From: Oscillospiraceae bacterium
GTDB taxonomy: Bacteria > Bacillota > Clostridia > Oscillospirales > Acutalibacteraceae
Length of the DNA: 49,883 nt
NCBI GenBank assembly: GCA_015065425.1
Contig: SVQH01000020.1
Location: forward strand, 1-49,883
Reading direction: 5' to 3'
Shown here: positions 40,473-48,894 of the stretch, one piece after another
Layout: every line of letters starts with the position of its first letter
Position numbering within the stretch: the first letter of the stretch is position 1
Notes under the pieces: generated by a model
Database searches by the model: none
What the model was told of the DNA's origin: nothing
What the model saw: only the letters and a program-made list of their open reading frames with translations
Made by a program: the position numbers and the translations under genes

Positions 40473-42164
40473 TTATACCCCCAATTCTTCTTTCAATTCG
40501 ATAAATGCCTTAATTATAGTTGAACCGGCATTGTTGCCAAGTCCTATCAGTTCATGATAATGATTTCCGAATTCGCCGAGAACATAATCATTATCGGGTA
40601 CAATGTAACCTACGGCATCGTTTGCAAGACCGAATGCGGTAAGTTCTCTTCCGAAAATTTCAGTAAGGGGAGGATAGGGGAAGTCAACGCCGTTAAATGC
40701 ACCGTCAGCCTTCAGTGAAGCTCCGCCTGTAAGAAGATCAGCACAGAATTCACCGGGTACCATTACAACGCTGAGATTTTTACCGATTTCCATAAAACCG
40801 ATCTCTGTAACAATGGAATATGTTCCGTCATTTTCTCTGATGACTTTATATGAAACAAGATTCAGTTTTCCGACTATCTGAATAAGAGGATTTGTAACTG
40901 AAATTCGTACTTCTTTGAGTCTTATGTTAAGTACAGGCTTTACAGAGGTTTCTTTTACGGGTGTCCAGTCTTTGCACCAGAGGGTGTACTCACAGTTGTT
41001 GAGTGCTGAAACTTTTGCATCGTTTTCAAATTCATCCTCATTATAAAGTAAGGGATCGGCTTTTATTTCATCTAATGATTTTGTAAGTGCAAGAGTTATT
41101 CTTCCGAGTTCTTTTCCGAAGCGGATAGAACGCTCATATCTTCTTGTAAAGTTTACCCCGTCATTTGATGCACCGCAGGACATATAAATTGCACATATTG
41201 CACCGTTGAAGAACATAAAATTATATCCTGCTTTATTTATAATTTCACCCATATAATAAATATATTCACCGCAAAGGTCTCTGCCTGAACCCTCTTTGTC
41301 TGAAGTGGGAAGTCCTGCAACATCAGGATGTGCCCCCATTGAAGCGATAATTGTAGGAGTAACACTGTTATCGTCGGGTGTGAATTTCAGACGGGTTATT
41401 TTGGTGACAAGACTCGTGGCAGATTTTCTGTTTTTGTTATTGAAATAATCAGTACCGATGTCTTTTACCGCAAGGGTCATTGTACCGGGTTTCATACTTT
41501 CATAAGCTTTCAGCATACCTTCAGCAACCTTTGTACAAAGGGTGTACATAAATTCACTGTCAGCGCCGCTGAGATATGTGCCTTTCCCTTTTTTGTTTTT
41601 CTTCTTATTATGTAAAAGAGTTGATATTGTATCTGTCCAAAGTCCTTGCGTGTCGACACAGGAGTGTGCATGAGTAGAAAACACATTAACGGAAGCAATT
41701 TTTACATCGGGATGCGTGTATTTCATCAAATCGGCAAATCTTCTTCTGATTATTCTGATGTCGGCGTTACCTGTGCCTATACAGTCTATTGTACCGAAGA
41801 ATGAAACACCGTTACCTGAATTGTCATCAAGTGCAATGATTCTGCACTGCATTTTGTCGATAACTTTCTGTATACGGTTATTGAAGCCGTTATCGGGAGT
41901 AAGATATCCTCCGAGATAATAATCTTTGTCTTCAAAGTCGTATGGGGTCAAATCAACTATTGAATATCCGAGACTCCAATGTGCATTTTTTGACGGATTT
42001 TTTCTGAATTTTTCGTTTCCTGCATAAAAATATCTGTTATCATAAAGATCAGCTGATATAAATGAGGGACCGTCATTCAGAGAATCGGCAAACTTTCCGA
42101 GACCTCCGTAAAGAATTTTTTCAGTCAATCTGACAGTTTTTTTTGATGATAAAAGATCAGACAT
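40473..42164 (-). CDS. Neutral-ceramidase-fold protein (paralog C)
   Basis: 563 aa, no signal peptide. Ligand pattern: H165-x-H167 in FSTHAHSCVDTQG, H279 in ASMGAHPDV, E472 in MVPGEFCADL, Y520 in GLANDAVGYIVPDND. There is an insert of lysines at about 186-195 (KKKNKKGKG). The C-terminus GNNAGSTIIKAF resembles the end of paralog A (SGSTLTKAF), suggesting duplication. The GDVSPN nucleophile motif is absent. The start overlaps the gtrA end by 8 nt. Not previously recognisable as a true ceramidase from sequence alone. Confidence 0.78.
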   Translation of the reverse strand: MSDLLSSKKTVRLTEKILYGGLGKFADSLNDGPSFISADLYDNRYFYAGNEKFRKNPSKNAHWSLGYSIVDLTPYDFEDKDYYLGGYLTPDNGFNNRIQKVIDKMQCRIIALDDNSGNGVSFFGTIDCIGTGNADIRIIRRRFADLMKYTHPDVKIASVNVFSTHAHSCVDTQGLWTDTISTLLHNKKKNKKGKGTYLSGADSEFMYTLCTKVAEGMLKAYESMKPGTMTLAVKDIGTDYFNNKNRKSATSLVTKITRLKFTPDDNSVTPTIIASMGAHPDVAGLPTSDKEGSGRDLCGEYIYYMGEIINKAGYNFMFFNGAICAIYMSCGASNDGVNFTRRYERSIRFGKELGRITLALTKSLDEIKADPLLYNEDEFENDAKVSALNNCEYTLWCKDWTPVKETSVKPVLNIRLKEVRISVTNPLIQIVGKLNLVSYKVIRENDGTYSIVTEIGFMEIGKNLSVVMVPGEFCADLLTGGASLKADGAFNGVDFPYPPLTEIFGRELTAFGLANDAVGYIVPDNDYVLGEFGNHYHELIGLGNNAGSTIIKAFIELKEELGV

Positions 42165-42675
42165 TTATTTTTTTCTCCTCCTTGTTCTTGTTTATAGCCG
42201 TATTTTCTTGGTTTTTATATACTACAAATTTACAGAAAAGATATTCTGTAATCATATTGCAAATCATTGTGATTGCAAGAACTATGTAATCAATACCGAC
42301 AACGGAAGCAAATTTATTGGTAAAAAAGATTCCGAGAAGAGTTGATACAGGAGTAAAAACAAGATAGAAGCCAAAAACCTTAAGCATGGCAACAGGTATG
42401 TTCGCTGCTGATTTGAAAGTGAATTTACGGTTGAATGTAAAATTCCATAAAACCGAGAGAACGAGTGCTATCAGATAACACAGACCGTATTCGCTGGTCA
42501 ATATTTTCCCAAATGTCTCATTGTTTTCAATAAGTGTCTGCATAAAGTCCGTCTTAAGAAGGGCTTCATTCATCAAAGTAAAACTTCCTATCTGGATAAT
42601 TCCTGCAGATGTTGAAAATAGAGCAAATTTAATAAATTGAAAAATATTCTTTTTTGAATCTGTAACTTCCGACAA
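42157..42675 (-). CDS. GtrA-family membrane protein
   Basis: 172 aa with four hydrophobic helices, including FIKFALFSTSAGIIQIGSF, GLCYLIALVLSVLWNFTFNRKFTF (NFxxNRxFTF is the family signature) and YLVFTPVSTLLGIFF. GtrA-like proteins are thought to help move polyprenyl-linked sugars across the membrane for glycolipid or O-antigen glucosylation. Start codon is TTG at 42675 with AGAGG about 8 nt upstream; no ATG is available. First gene of the operon with three ceramidase-fold proteins. Confidence 0.88.
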   Translation of the reverse strand: MSEVTDSKKNIFQFIKFALFSTSAGIIQIGSFTLMNEALLKTDFMQTLIENNETFGKILTSEYGLCYLIALVLSVLWNFTFNRKFTFKSAANIPVAMLKVFGFYLVFTPVSTLLGIFFTNKFASVVGIDYIVLAITMICNMITEYLFCKFVVYKNQENTAINKNKEEKKINV

Positions 42676-42705
42676 AATGAATACCTCTTTTCTTATATTT
42701 ATTTT

Positions 42706-42734
42706 ATATTAACACATAAAATATGTATTTGCAA
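42706..42734 (-). promoter_or_regulatory. Promoter of the gtrA-ceramidase-like operon with internal palindrome
   Basis: Minus strand TTGCAA (42734-42729), 17 nt, TAATAT (42711-42706), with extended TG. A 13-bp palindrome ACATA-AAA-TATGT (42714-42726) fills the spacer and could be an operator. Confidence 0.5.
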
Positions 42735-42745
42735 TAGAAAGGTTA

Positions 42746-42774
42746 TTGATAAATGTAAATTTTTGTGTTATTAT
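42746..42774 (+). promoter_or_regulatory. Promoter of the sialidase gene
   Basis: TTGATA (42746-42751), 17 nt, TATTAT (42769-42774), extended TG. Back-to-back with the gtrA promoter, with only 11 bp between the two -35 boxes, which invites shared control. Confidence 0.6.
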
Positions 42775-42799
42775 TACAAAAAACGGTGAGGTGTAAAAT

Positions 42800-44389
42800 A
42801 TGAATGATATTCCTCTTTTTGTGGGAAAAAACTGTGATGCTTTTAAGAAATTTTATGAGGATGACAAACAGTTCGCAGGGATGAAGGATGGGCGAATTCC
42901 TTCTCTTATTACAATTAAAAACGGTGAATATAAAGGCAGAGTTATTGCTGCAGCTGATAAAGCTTCCTGTGGTGCTGACTGGGGCTATATTGAAATTGCG
43001 GTCAGACTCAGCAGTGATGACGGGAAGTCTTTCAGCGATATGAAAACAATATTTACGCCTCCTGTCAGAAAATATCCTTTTGACGGAGAAGAATATACCT
43101 CTGCTTTTGCAATAGACCCTCTGATGATGGAATCTGAAGAAGGAAAATTGATTATGCTCATGGATTTCTATCCCGAATGTAAAGGACTTCATGCTCCGAA
43201 ATATCTTGAAAAGGGAAACGGATACGTAAAGTGCGGAAATGAATACAGGCTCAAACTTTATTCAGGCAAAACCAGACTTGACGGTCTTTTTGTAAGAAGG
43301 GGAAAGGAGTTTACTTTACATTCTGACGGCTTTGTATATGACGCTGATAATGTAAAAACAAGGTATTATATTCCGCATAAACATTCATCTGAATATAATT
43401 ATTCTACTTTTGGTGATATGTATTATTGCGTTGGTGAAAAACCGCAGTATATTGACAGCGAACCGCCTCTTATACCTGAATATTCAGAAGATAAAGATAT
43501 TTATGTCGGTAATATATATGTAAGCAAAGGGAAAAAGGTTCTTTCTGATGGTATCCCGCAATTTGTTGAAAAGAAAAAAGTATATGATGATAACGGAAAT
43601 TTTCTTTGTGTTGAAACCTTACCTGCTCCTTTCAGGGCACCTATGCTGTCATATATATTTATGATGGAAAGCTCAGACGGCGGAGAGACATTCACACAAC
43701 CTGTTGATATTACCCCCTATTATAAAAAGGATTCAGACGGGATTTTTGTCGGTGTAGGACCGGGCATCGGTATTACTCTTAAATCAGAAAAATATATAGG
43801 CAGAATTCTTGCACCTTGCTATAAACTTAATTCTGCACTTGTACTTATCAGTGATGACGAAGGAAAAACATGGAGAAGAAACTCAGGACAGTTCTGTGAA
43901 AATATTGATGAGTGTCAGCTGGTGGAAATGCCGGACGGAAAAGTTTTTTGTTTTGGCAGACCCAAGGGCGGCGGAAACATTCCTCTCAGTGTTTCGGATG
44001 ACGGCGGGGATACCTTCAGAAAGCTTCCTCCGGTTCCGCCGAAAGTACCGCAGTGTCAGCGTTCTGTGATTAGTGTTCCACCTGAAATGCCACTGCCGGA
44101 CGGATTAACTAATGACGGTCGTTATATACTTTTAGCGGCTCCGACAGGTCATTCAGGGAAGGATTCAACGAGAACCGACGGCAAAGTTTTTCTCGGCAGA
44201 ATAGACGGAGAGAAAGTCTCATGGGTAAAGGAATATCAGATTACCGACAAGAATAAATATGCATCTTTTGAAAAGTATGCGGATTTTTATGCATATTCAT
44301 GTCTTAGCATACTTGATGATATGACAATAGGTTTACTTTACGAAGCATATCCGTCGGGGTATATGACTTTTGCAAAATTTGAACTCTGA
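42800..44389 (+). CDS. GH33-like exo-alpha-sialidase
   Basis: Six-bladed propeller protein of 529 aa. The sialidase RIP motif is at R32-I33-P34 (KDGRIPSLITI) and four Asp-boxes are visible: SSDDGKSF (71-78), SSDGGETF (291-298), SDDEGKTW (351-358) and SDDGGDTF (399-406). A region of about 180 residues between the first and second Asp-box (including CGNEYRLKLYSG and LDGLFVRRG) may be an inserted domain, as in many bacterial sialidases. No signal peptide, so an intracellular enzyme or one acting on imported sialyl-oligosaccharides. Convergent with a second propeller protein. Confidence 0.85.
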   Translation: MNDIPLFVGKNCDAFKKFYEDDKQFAGMKDGRIPSLITIKNGEYKGRVIAAADKASCGADWGYIEIAVRLSSDDGKSFSDMKTIFTPPVRKYPFDGEEYTSAFAIDPLMMESEEGKLIMLMDFYPECKGLHAPKYLEKGNGYVKCGNEYRLKLYSGKTRLDGLFVRRGKEFTLHSDGFVYDADNVKTRYYIPHKHSSEYNYSTFGDMYYCVGEKPQYIDSEPPLIPEYSEDKDIYVGNIYVSKGKKVLSDGIPQFVEKKKVYDDNGNFLCVETLPAPFRAPMLSYIFMMESSDGGETFTQPVDITPYYKKDSDGIFVGVGPGIGITLKSEKYIGRILAPCYKLNSALVLISDDEGKTWRRNSGQFCENIDECQLVEMPDGKVFCFGRPKGGGNIPLSVSDDGGDTFRKLPPVPPKVPQCQRSVISVPPEMPLPDGLTNDGRYILLAAPTGHSGKDSTRTDGKVFLGRIDGEKVSWVKEYQITDKNKYASFEKYADFYAYSCLSILDDMTIGLLYEAYPSGYMTFAKFEL

Positions 44390-44395
44390 TGTATA

Positions 44396-44429
44396 TAAAA
44401 AAACAAGCGACTGACCGCTTGTTTTTTTT
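44396..44429. terminator. Bidirectional terminator between the two propeller genes
   Basis: AAACAAGCG (44401-44409) pairs with CGCTTGTTT (44416-44424), 6-nt loop, A-run before and T-run after. Confidence 0.85.
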
Positions 44430-44442
44430 GTTGCAGAAAATG

Positions 44443-45417
44443 TTATTCTTCAAGTTCAATTTTCCAGAAGACGATCTGCTTTCTTTTGTATGTATAAGTT
44501 ATGTAAAGTGTGTTATTCTTACAGGTAATTGCAGGATATGAAAATTCACCGTTGCCGGGTTCGGGAATTAAAACTTCAGTGAAATGTTTGCCGTTATCCC
44601 TTGAGTACGCAAGGGATAACGGATGTCTTATGCCCCAGTTAATATCGACGGGATTATAGATTAACCATAATCTGCCGCTGTCATCTTTCACGCAGTCAAT
44701 TCCCGAATTATTGTTCGGAAGACGTGTTCTGTAGGGTTTGCACCATGTTTCACCATTATCTTTTGAATCACTTCTGTAAATTGCTCCTTTGTTTGAACGC
44801 AGCAGACAGTGTACGAGACCTTTTTCCGATTCCCATAAAGTCGGTTGGATAAGTCCCACATAAGCTCCTTTGTACTTGGGTCTTTCCATATAAGAATTGA
44901 AATGCCAAGTAAGTCCGTCATCATCGGAAATATCTATAAACGGAATCCATTTTTTCTTTTGTTCGGTTGATGCAGGTGCGAGAAGTCTTCCGTCGGAAAG
45001 TCTCAGACATTTATTTTTGACAGGACCTCTGCCGCCTGAAAAATCGCCGGGTACAAGTATTTCGGGTGCCGTCCAACTGTTTCCTCCATCGTAAGATATC
45101 ATGTATTTTGTTATCCATCCCGGAATTGTATCGCCGTGTTTATAGTACAGTATTATTGAACCGTCACTACGTTCATGCAGAACAGGATTCCAATGAGCTG
45201 TTGCGTCAGGCTCACTTACAGACACCGGTGTGCTCCATTCACCTTCTGTGCTTCTTTTTGATATCCAGATTTTAACGCTTTTGTCACCTTCTCTTGCACC
45301 GCCGAACCAAGCGGACAGAACTGTTCCGTCATCTAAAGGAAGAACAGTTGATGCATGGCAGCTGGGTGCTTTATCATTTTTTTTGAATATGAATTCTTTT
45401 TCAGCTTTTTTTATCAT
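44443..45417 (-). CDS. BNR/Asp-box sialidase-fold protein
   Basis: 324-aa single-domain propeller. Asp-box-like repeats SYDGGNSW, SDDDGLTW, SKDNGETW and SRDNGKHF are visible, along with ASTVLPLDDGTVLSAWFGGAREGDKSV, which is typical of BNR_2-type proteins rather than classical GH33. No RIP motif was seen near the N-terminus, so the substrate may not be sialic acid (related proteins act on rhamnose or uronic acid glycans). Cytoplasmic; GGAGG upstream of ATG 45417. Confidence 0.78.
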   Translation of the reverse strand: MIKKAEKEFIFKKNDKAPSCHASTVLPLDDGTVLSAWFGGAREGDKSVKIWISKRSTEGEWSTPVSVSEPDATAHWNPVLHERSDGSIILYYKHGDTIPGWITKYMISYDGGNSWTAPEILVPGDFSGGRGPVKNKCLRLSDGRLLAPASTEQKKKWIPFIDISDDDGLTWHFNSYMERPKYKGAYVGLIQPTLWESEKGLVHCLLRSNKGAIYRSDSKDNGETWCKPYRTRLPNNNSGIDCVKDDSGRLWLIYNPVDINWGIRHPLSLAYSRDNGKHFTEVLIPEPGNGEFSYPAITCKNNTLYITYTYKRKQIVFWKIELEE

Positions 45418-45446
45418 AAGTTTTTCCTCCGCATTTGTTTAGTTTA

Positions 45447-45475
45447 ATTTTATCAGCAGTTTGAATAATTTTCAA
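45447..45475 (-). promoter_or_regulatory. Promoter of the BNR protein gene
   Basis: Minus strand TTGAAA (45475-45470), 17 nt, TAAAAT (45452-45447), extended TGA. Confidence 0.6.
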
Positions 45476-45538
45476 GAAATTATTTACAAAAAAGTACAAT
45501 TCCAAAAAAATAAAATTATAAATTTTTTGTAAACATAA

Positions 45539-45567
45539 TTGAAATATGCTCGTAGCAGTGCTATAAT
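45539..45567 (+). promoter_or_regulatory. Promoter of the lipase-like/phosphoesterase operon
   Basis: TTGAAA (45539-45544), 17 nt, TATAAT (45562-45567). 26 nt of leader precede the start. Confidence 0.65.
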
Positions 45568-45593
45568 TAGGAAAAAAAGAAAGGCAGAGAATT

Positions 45594-47426
45594 ATGAAAA
45601 AAGTATTTTTAAAAGCTTTGGCATCTGTTCTTGCTGTTGCTGTTATGTTTTCTTCCGTAGCTGTTCTCTCAGTGGCGGCTGCTGACGGAAATTGCGATTG
45701 TGAACATTGTCCATCCATTGTTATCCCCGGTATATTTCAGTCAAGAGTAAGATATCTTGATGAAAACGGTAATGAAATGCTTAATGAAGACGGTGAACCT
45801 TATTCTGCTCCGTTCTTTATGAAATCAACCGGTGATATCGTAAAAAAGGCTCTTGAAGAAGCCCTTATTCCTCTTGCTGGACTGCTTCTTACTCAGACTG
45901 ATATTGACAGCCGATGTGCAAATGCAGTTGCTGAAGTCTTAGGTGACGCACTTCTCAGTAATATTGCACTTGATGAAAACGGCAGAGTTATCAAAAATAT
46001 TAAGGCTGATAAATATGACACAAGCCTTGCCAATCTTTCAGCAGCTGACAGAAATTATGCTCTTGGTCAGATTCCGCTTCAGAAATATGTTGAAATAGCC
46101 GGTCTTGATCATCTCTATTTTTTCTCCTATCATTCCACCGGTAATATGATTGATACCGTAAACGAACTTTATGATCTTATTCAGATAGCTAAAAAAGAAA
46201 CGGGTCATGATAAAGTCAATCTTGTTCCTATAAGCCAGGGCGGATCTGTTGAAAATGCTCTTATGCAGCTTTATATAGATAAGGGACTTGAGTTTTCTGA
46301 TGACGTTAACAGAGTTTGCTATGTTGTTCCCGCTGCTGACGGTGCTGCTGTTCTCGGTGATATATATCATTACGGACTTCTTGATGATGATGAGGCTCTT
46401 TACGGATATATGTTCCCGTCTCTTCTTGATGAAGATCAGGAATACCTTGCTTATCTGATAAATCTTATTCTCAGAATTCTTCCCAATGCTGATGTTAATA
46501 ACATTATTGATACGGCTGTTCAGGTCCTTGTCGAGGATTATCTTGAGTATTCCACACTTCTCTGGGCACTTATTCCTTCTAAAGATTATCCTGACTGCAG
46601 ACAGATGTATCTTTCCGAACCCGAAGATGCAAAAGTCCGTGAACAGACAGACTGGTATTACAACGCTCAGGTGAATGCAAAAGAATATATTCTTGATGCA
46701 AAAGAAAAAGGTGTTGAATTTTTTGATATTGTAGATTATAATTATACAATGTATCAGATCTGTGATTCGTGGAATAAAGTAAATTCTGACGGTATCATTC
46801 ATACAGATTCCGAATCCTTCGGTGCAACAAGCATCGGTGTCGATGTTTCTCTTCCCGATGATTATGTTCAGGCTAATACATATTGTACAGATCCTTCTCA
46901 TAATCATATTGATGAAGGCAGACTTGTCGATGCTTCAACAGGTATTTTGTGTGAAACAACCTTCTACTTCAAAGGACAGGACCATGAAAAGACAGCTCGT
47001 AACGATGTTGTTATGCGTCTTGCCATAAGAATTCTTACTGATGAAACATTTGTTGATGTTTATTCCGATCCTGCTTATCCTCAGTTTAATTTTGCCCGTG
47101 ATTCAAGAGGAGCCATCAATGATTATAATTATTGGAAAAATTTTGATGTTTCTTCGCTGAGTGAGGAGGATGCTGCTGAATTCAATTCTGCTCTTAAAGC
47201 ATTGGGAGATGCCATTGAAAGCACATATATGCCTACCGAAGACTTTATAGCCGCAAAAAACAGATTTGAGGATATCACTTATAAAATAGTCAACGGAACC
47301 GAGAGGGTAGAAGAGAAACCAAGTTTCTTCATGAATCTTCTGTCTAAACTTTTCAAATTGATGAGTGATCTTATGCTTACTCTTTTTGGTGGTAAAGGTT
47401 TTTCCGACATAATTTTATTCAGGTGA
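45594..47426 (+). CDS. Secreted lipase-like alpha/beta hydrolase
   Basis: 610-aa protein with a signal peptide (MKKVFLKALASVLAVAVMFS, cleavage near SVAAADG). It opens with CDCEHCPSIVIPGIFQS, an oxyanion-loop type found in lipases/LCAT-like acyltransferases. The nucleophile elbow is VPISQGGS (S214). A late motif RLVDASTGILCETTFYFKGQDHEK provides the likely catalytic histidine. The last about 40 residues (FFMNLLSKLFKLMSDLMLTLFGG) form an amphipathic helix that may bind the membrane. Likely acts on lipid or ester substrates outside the cell. Family recognition is by motif, not by a named homologue. Confidence 0.78.
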   Translation: MKKVFLKALASVLAVAVMFSSVAVLSVAAADGNCDCEHCPSIVIPGIFQSRVRYLDENGNEMLNEDGEPYSAPFFMKSTGDIVKKALEEALIPLAGLLLTQTDIDSRCANAVAEVLGDALLSNIALDENGRVIKNIKADKYDTSLANLSAADRNYALGQIPLQKYVEIAGLDHLYFFSYHSTGNMIDTVNELYDLIQIAKKETGHDKVNLVPISQGGSVENALMQLYIDKGLEFSDDVNRVCYVVPAADGAAVLGDIYHYGLLDDDEALYGYMFPSLLDEDQEYLAYLINLILRILPNADVNNIIDTAVQVLVEDYLEYSTLLWALIPSKDYPDCRQMYLSEPEDAKVREQTDWYYNAQVNAKEYILDAKEKGVEFFDIVDYNYTMYQICDSWNKVNSDGIIHTDSESFGATSIGVDVSLPDDYVQANTYCTDPSHNHIDEGRLVDASTGILCETTFYFKGQDHEKTARNDVVMRLAIRILTDETFVDVYSDPAYPQFNFARDSRGAINDYNYWKNFDVSSLSEEDAAEFNSALKALGDAIESTYMPTEDFIAAKNRFEDITYKIVNGTERVEEKPSFFMNLLSKLFKLMSDLMLTLFGGKGFSDIILFR

Positions 47427-47461
47427 AAATTTTATTAAAATAAAGGAGACTAAGAAAAATT

Positions 47462-48454
47462 ATGAGTTCTGTTTTCACTGCATTTATGTATAAACTGCTT
47501 GTGTGGTTTATTTCATTCACATCCCTTTTCGGTGTTATTGCTGCACCTGCAACTGATGATCCCATTAAAAGCCTTGATGCTGATAATGTAAAAATGACGG
47601 CTGCTCTCTGGGGGGATCCTCAGGTTGCTGACTATATGGCTGACAGACACCAGTATACAAAGAATGCTGCTCTTGATATTGCAAATGCTGCAGAAGATAT
47701 TGATGCTCTTGTTATGGCAGGTGACATTACTGAAAACGGCAAGGGTGCTGAATATCAGCTTGTTCTTGACTATCTTTCAGTTATAGATAATGTTGAACAT
47801 AATATTTATACCGTAGGTAATCACGATGTAAGACTTAGAATTTATTCTCAGGTTGTAAACACCTTCTCAGAATTCTGTCTTGCTGCAGATGAAAAGCTTG
47901 ACCTTGCAGCTCTTGCATATAAAGATGGTAAGCTTTCATATTCTTATGAAGTAAACGGTTATACTTTCGTTGTTCTCGGAACAGACAAGACTGTCTTTGA
48001 AGAATCTTATTTCTCAGATGAATGTCTTGCATGGTTTGACGGTGAACTCAAGAAGGCAACTGAAGACGGAAAGCCTGTTTTTGTTGTTCTTCATCAGCCG
48101 CTCAAGAATACACATAATGTTCAGACTGCATGGAATTCTCCCAATGATAATGCAGGTACTGTAGGTGCTCAGAGTGATGCTCTTCTTGAAACTATGAATA
48201 AATATAATAATGTATTTCTTATTACAGGACATCTTCACATGGGCTTCAGTAAGGAATGGTCTATCCATCAGATTGGTAACTTTACAGGAATCAATCTTCC
48301 CGGTATAGGACCTGACAACGCTGACGGTGAATATAACGAATCAGGTACAGGTTACATGATGGAAGTTTATGACAGCAAAGTTGTATTCAGAGCAAGAGAT
48401 TTTGCTGCAGGTAAATACCTTCCCGAGTTTGATGTTACAGTCAACCTTAAATAA
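47462..48454 (+). CDS. Exported calcineurin-like metallophosphoesterase
   Basis: 330 aa with an N-terminal hydrophobic segment (about 8-28) that acts as signal or anchor. Metal motifs: GDPQ (D52; Q replaces the usual H of DxH), GDITENG (D88), GNHD (N120-H121-D122), VVLHQP (H211) and GHLHMG (H257, H259). The DxQ variant occurs in secreted members of this family. It follows the lipase-like gene by 35 nt; together they suggest lipid or nucleotide scavenging. Confidence 0.85.
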   Translation: MSSVFTAFMYKLLVWFISFTSLFGVIAAPATDDPIKSLDADNVKMTAALWGDPQVADYMADRHQYTKNAALDIANAAEDIDALVMAGDITENGKGAEYQLVLDYLSVIDNVEHNIYTVGNHDVRLRIYSQVVNTFSEFCLAADEKLDLAALAYKDGKLSYSYEVNGYTFVVLGTDKTVFEESYFSDECLAWFDGELKKATEDGKPVFVVLHQPLKNTHNVQTAWNSPNDNAGTVGAQSDALLETMNKYNNVFLITGHLHMGFSKEWSIHQIGNFTGINLPGIGPDNADGEYNESGTGYMMEVYDSKVVFRARDFAAGKYLPEFDVTVNLK

Positions 48455-48462
48455 TTGAAATT

Positions 48463-48520
48463 AAAGCCGTTTGTTGCTTGTTTTCTTCAGAAAACAGTTG
48501 ACAAGCGGTTTTTCTTTTGT
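48463..48520 (+). terminator. Long terminator of the phosphoesterase gene
   Basis: Arms 48463-48485 and 48490-48512 pair over 23 positions with wobble pairs and a single mismatch, with loop TTCA and a T-rich tail. Its 3' arm contains the -35 of the rpsF promoter. Confidence 0.75.
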
Positions 48521-48526
48521 TATAAT
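48498..48526 (+). promoter_or_regulatory. Consensus promoter of rpsF-ssb-rpsR
   Basis: TTGACA (48498-48503), 17 nt, TATAAT (48521-48526): a perfect sigma-A match, as expected for a ribosomal protein operon. It sits inside the preceding terminator. Confidence 0.85.
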
Positions 48527-48557
48527 ACTAAATTGTTGTATTGGTTTACAACTAATC

Positions 48558-48582
48558 CTTGCCCCGGAAAAAGGGGCCAAAG
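48558..48582 (+). promoter_or_regulatory. Hairpin in the rpsF leader (possible S6:S18 autoregulatory site)
   Basis: GCCCC (48561-48565) pairs with GGGGC (48573-48577), with a CCG at the stem/loop edge (CCCCGGA). Many bacteria have a rpsF leader hairpin with CCG that binds the S6:S18 complex. The match here is suggestive only. Confidence 0.4.
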
Positions 48583-48603
48583 TCCAGAAGGAGGTGCATC
48601 GAA

Positions 48604-48882
48604 ATGTCAAAGTATGAAACCGTAGCAGTATTCTCACTTAAAAACGGTGAAGAAAAGGCTAAGGAACTTGTTGAAAAGTTCAAAGCTCTTATCGAGGCTA
48701 ACGGCACAATGGAGGCTGTAGATGAATGGGGTCTTCGTAAGCTTGCTTATCCCATCAACTACGAAACAGATGGCTATTATGTGCTTTACACGTATGAAGC
48801 CGGTGTTGATTTCCCTGCTGAACTCGACCGTGTTTTCAACATCACAGACGGCGTTCTTCGTTCTCTTATTGTTGCAAGATAA
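48604..48882 (+). CDS. rpsF: Ribosomal protein bS6
   Basis: 92-aa small-subunit protein: MSKYETVAVFSLKNG, NGTMEAVDEWGLRKLAYPINYETDGYYVLYTYEA in two halves, ending RVFNITDGVLRSLIVAR, the standard bS6 pattern. ATG 48604 has AAGGAGG 9 nt upstream; a 15-codon extension to 48559 has no ribosome site. First gene of the conserved rpsF-ssb-rpsR set. Confidence 0.95.
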   Translation: MSKYETVAVFSLKNGEEKAKELVEKFKALIEANGTMEAVDEWGLRKLAYPINYETDGYYVLYTYEAGVDFPAELDRVFNITDGVLRSLIVAR

Positions 48883-48894
48883 GGAGATAAAGGT

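Noticed and set aside
46038-46907. Long antisense reading frame (289 codons) on the minus strand
   Set aside because: It lies wholly within the lipase-like gene, has low-complexity Ile/Phe/Lys-rich content and no ribosome site; a shadow of the real gene.
48559-48603. Fifteen-codon N-terminal extension of rpsF
   Set aside because: Basic, unlike bS6 N-termini, and it covers the Shine-Dalgarno region; the real start is 48604.
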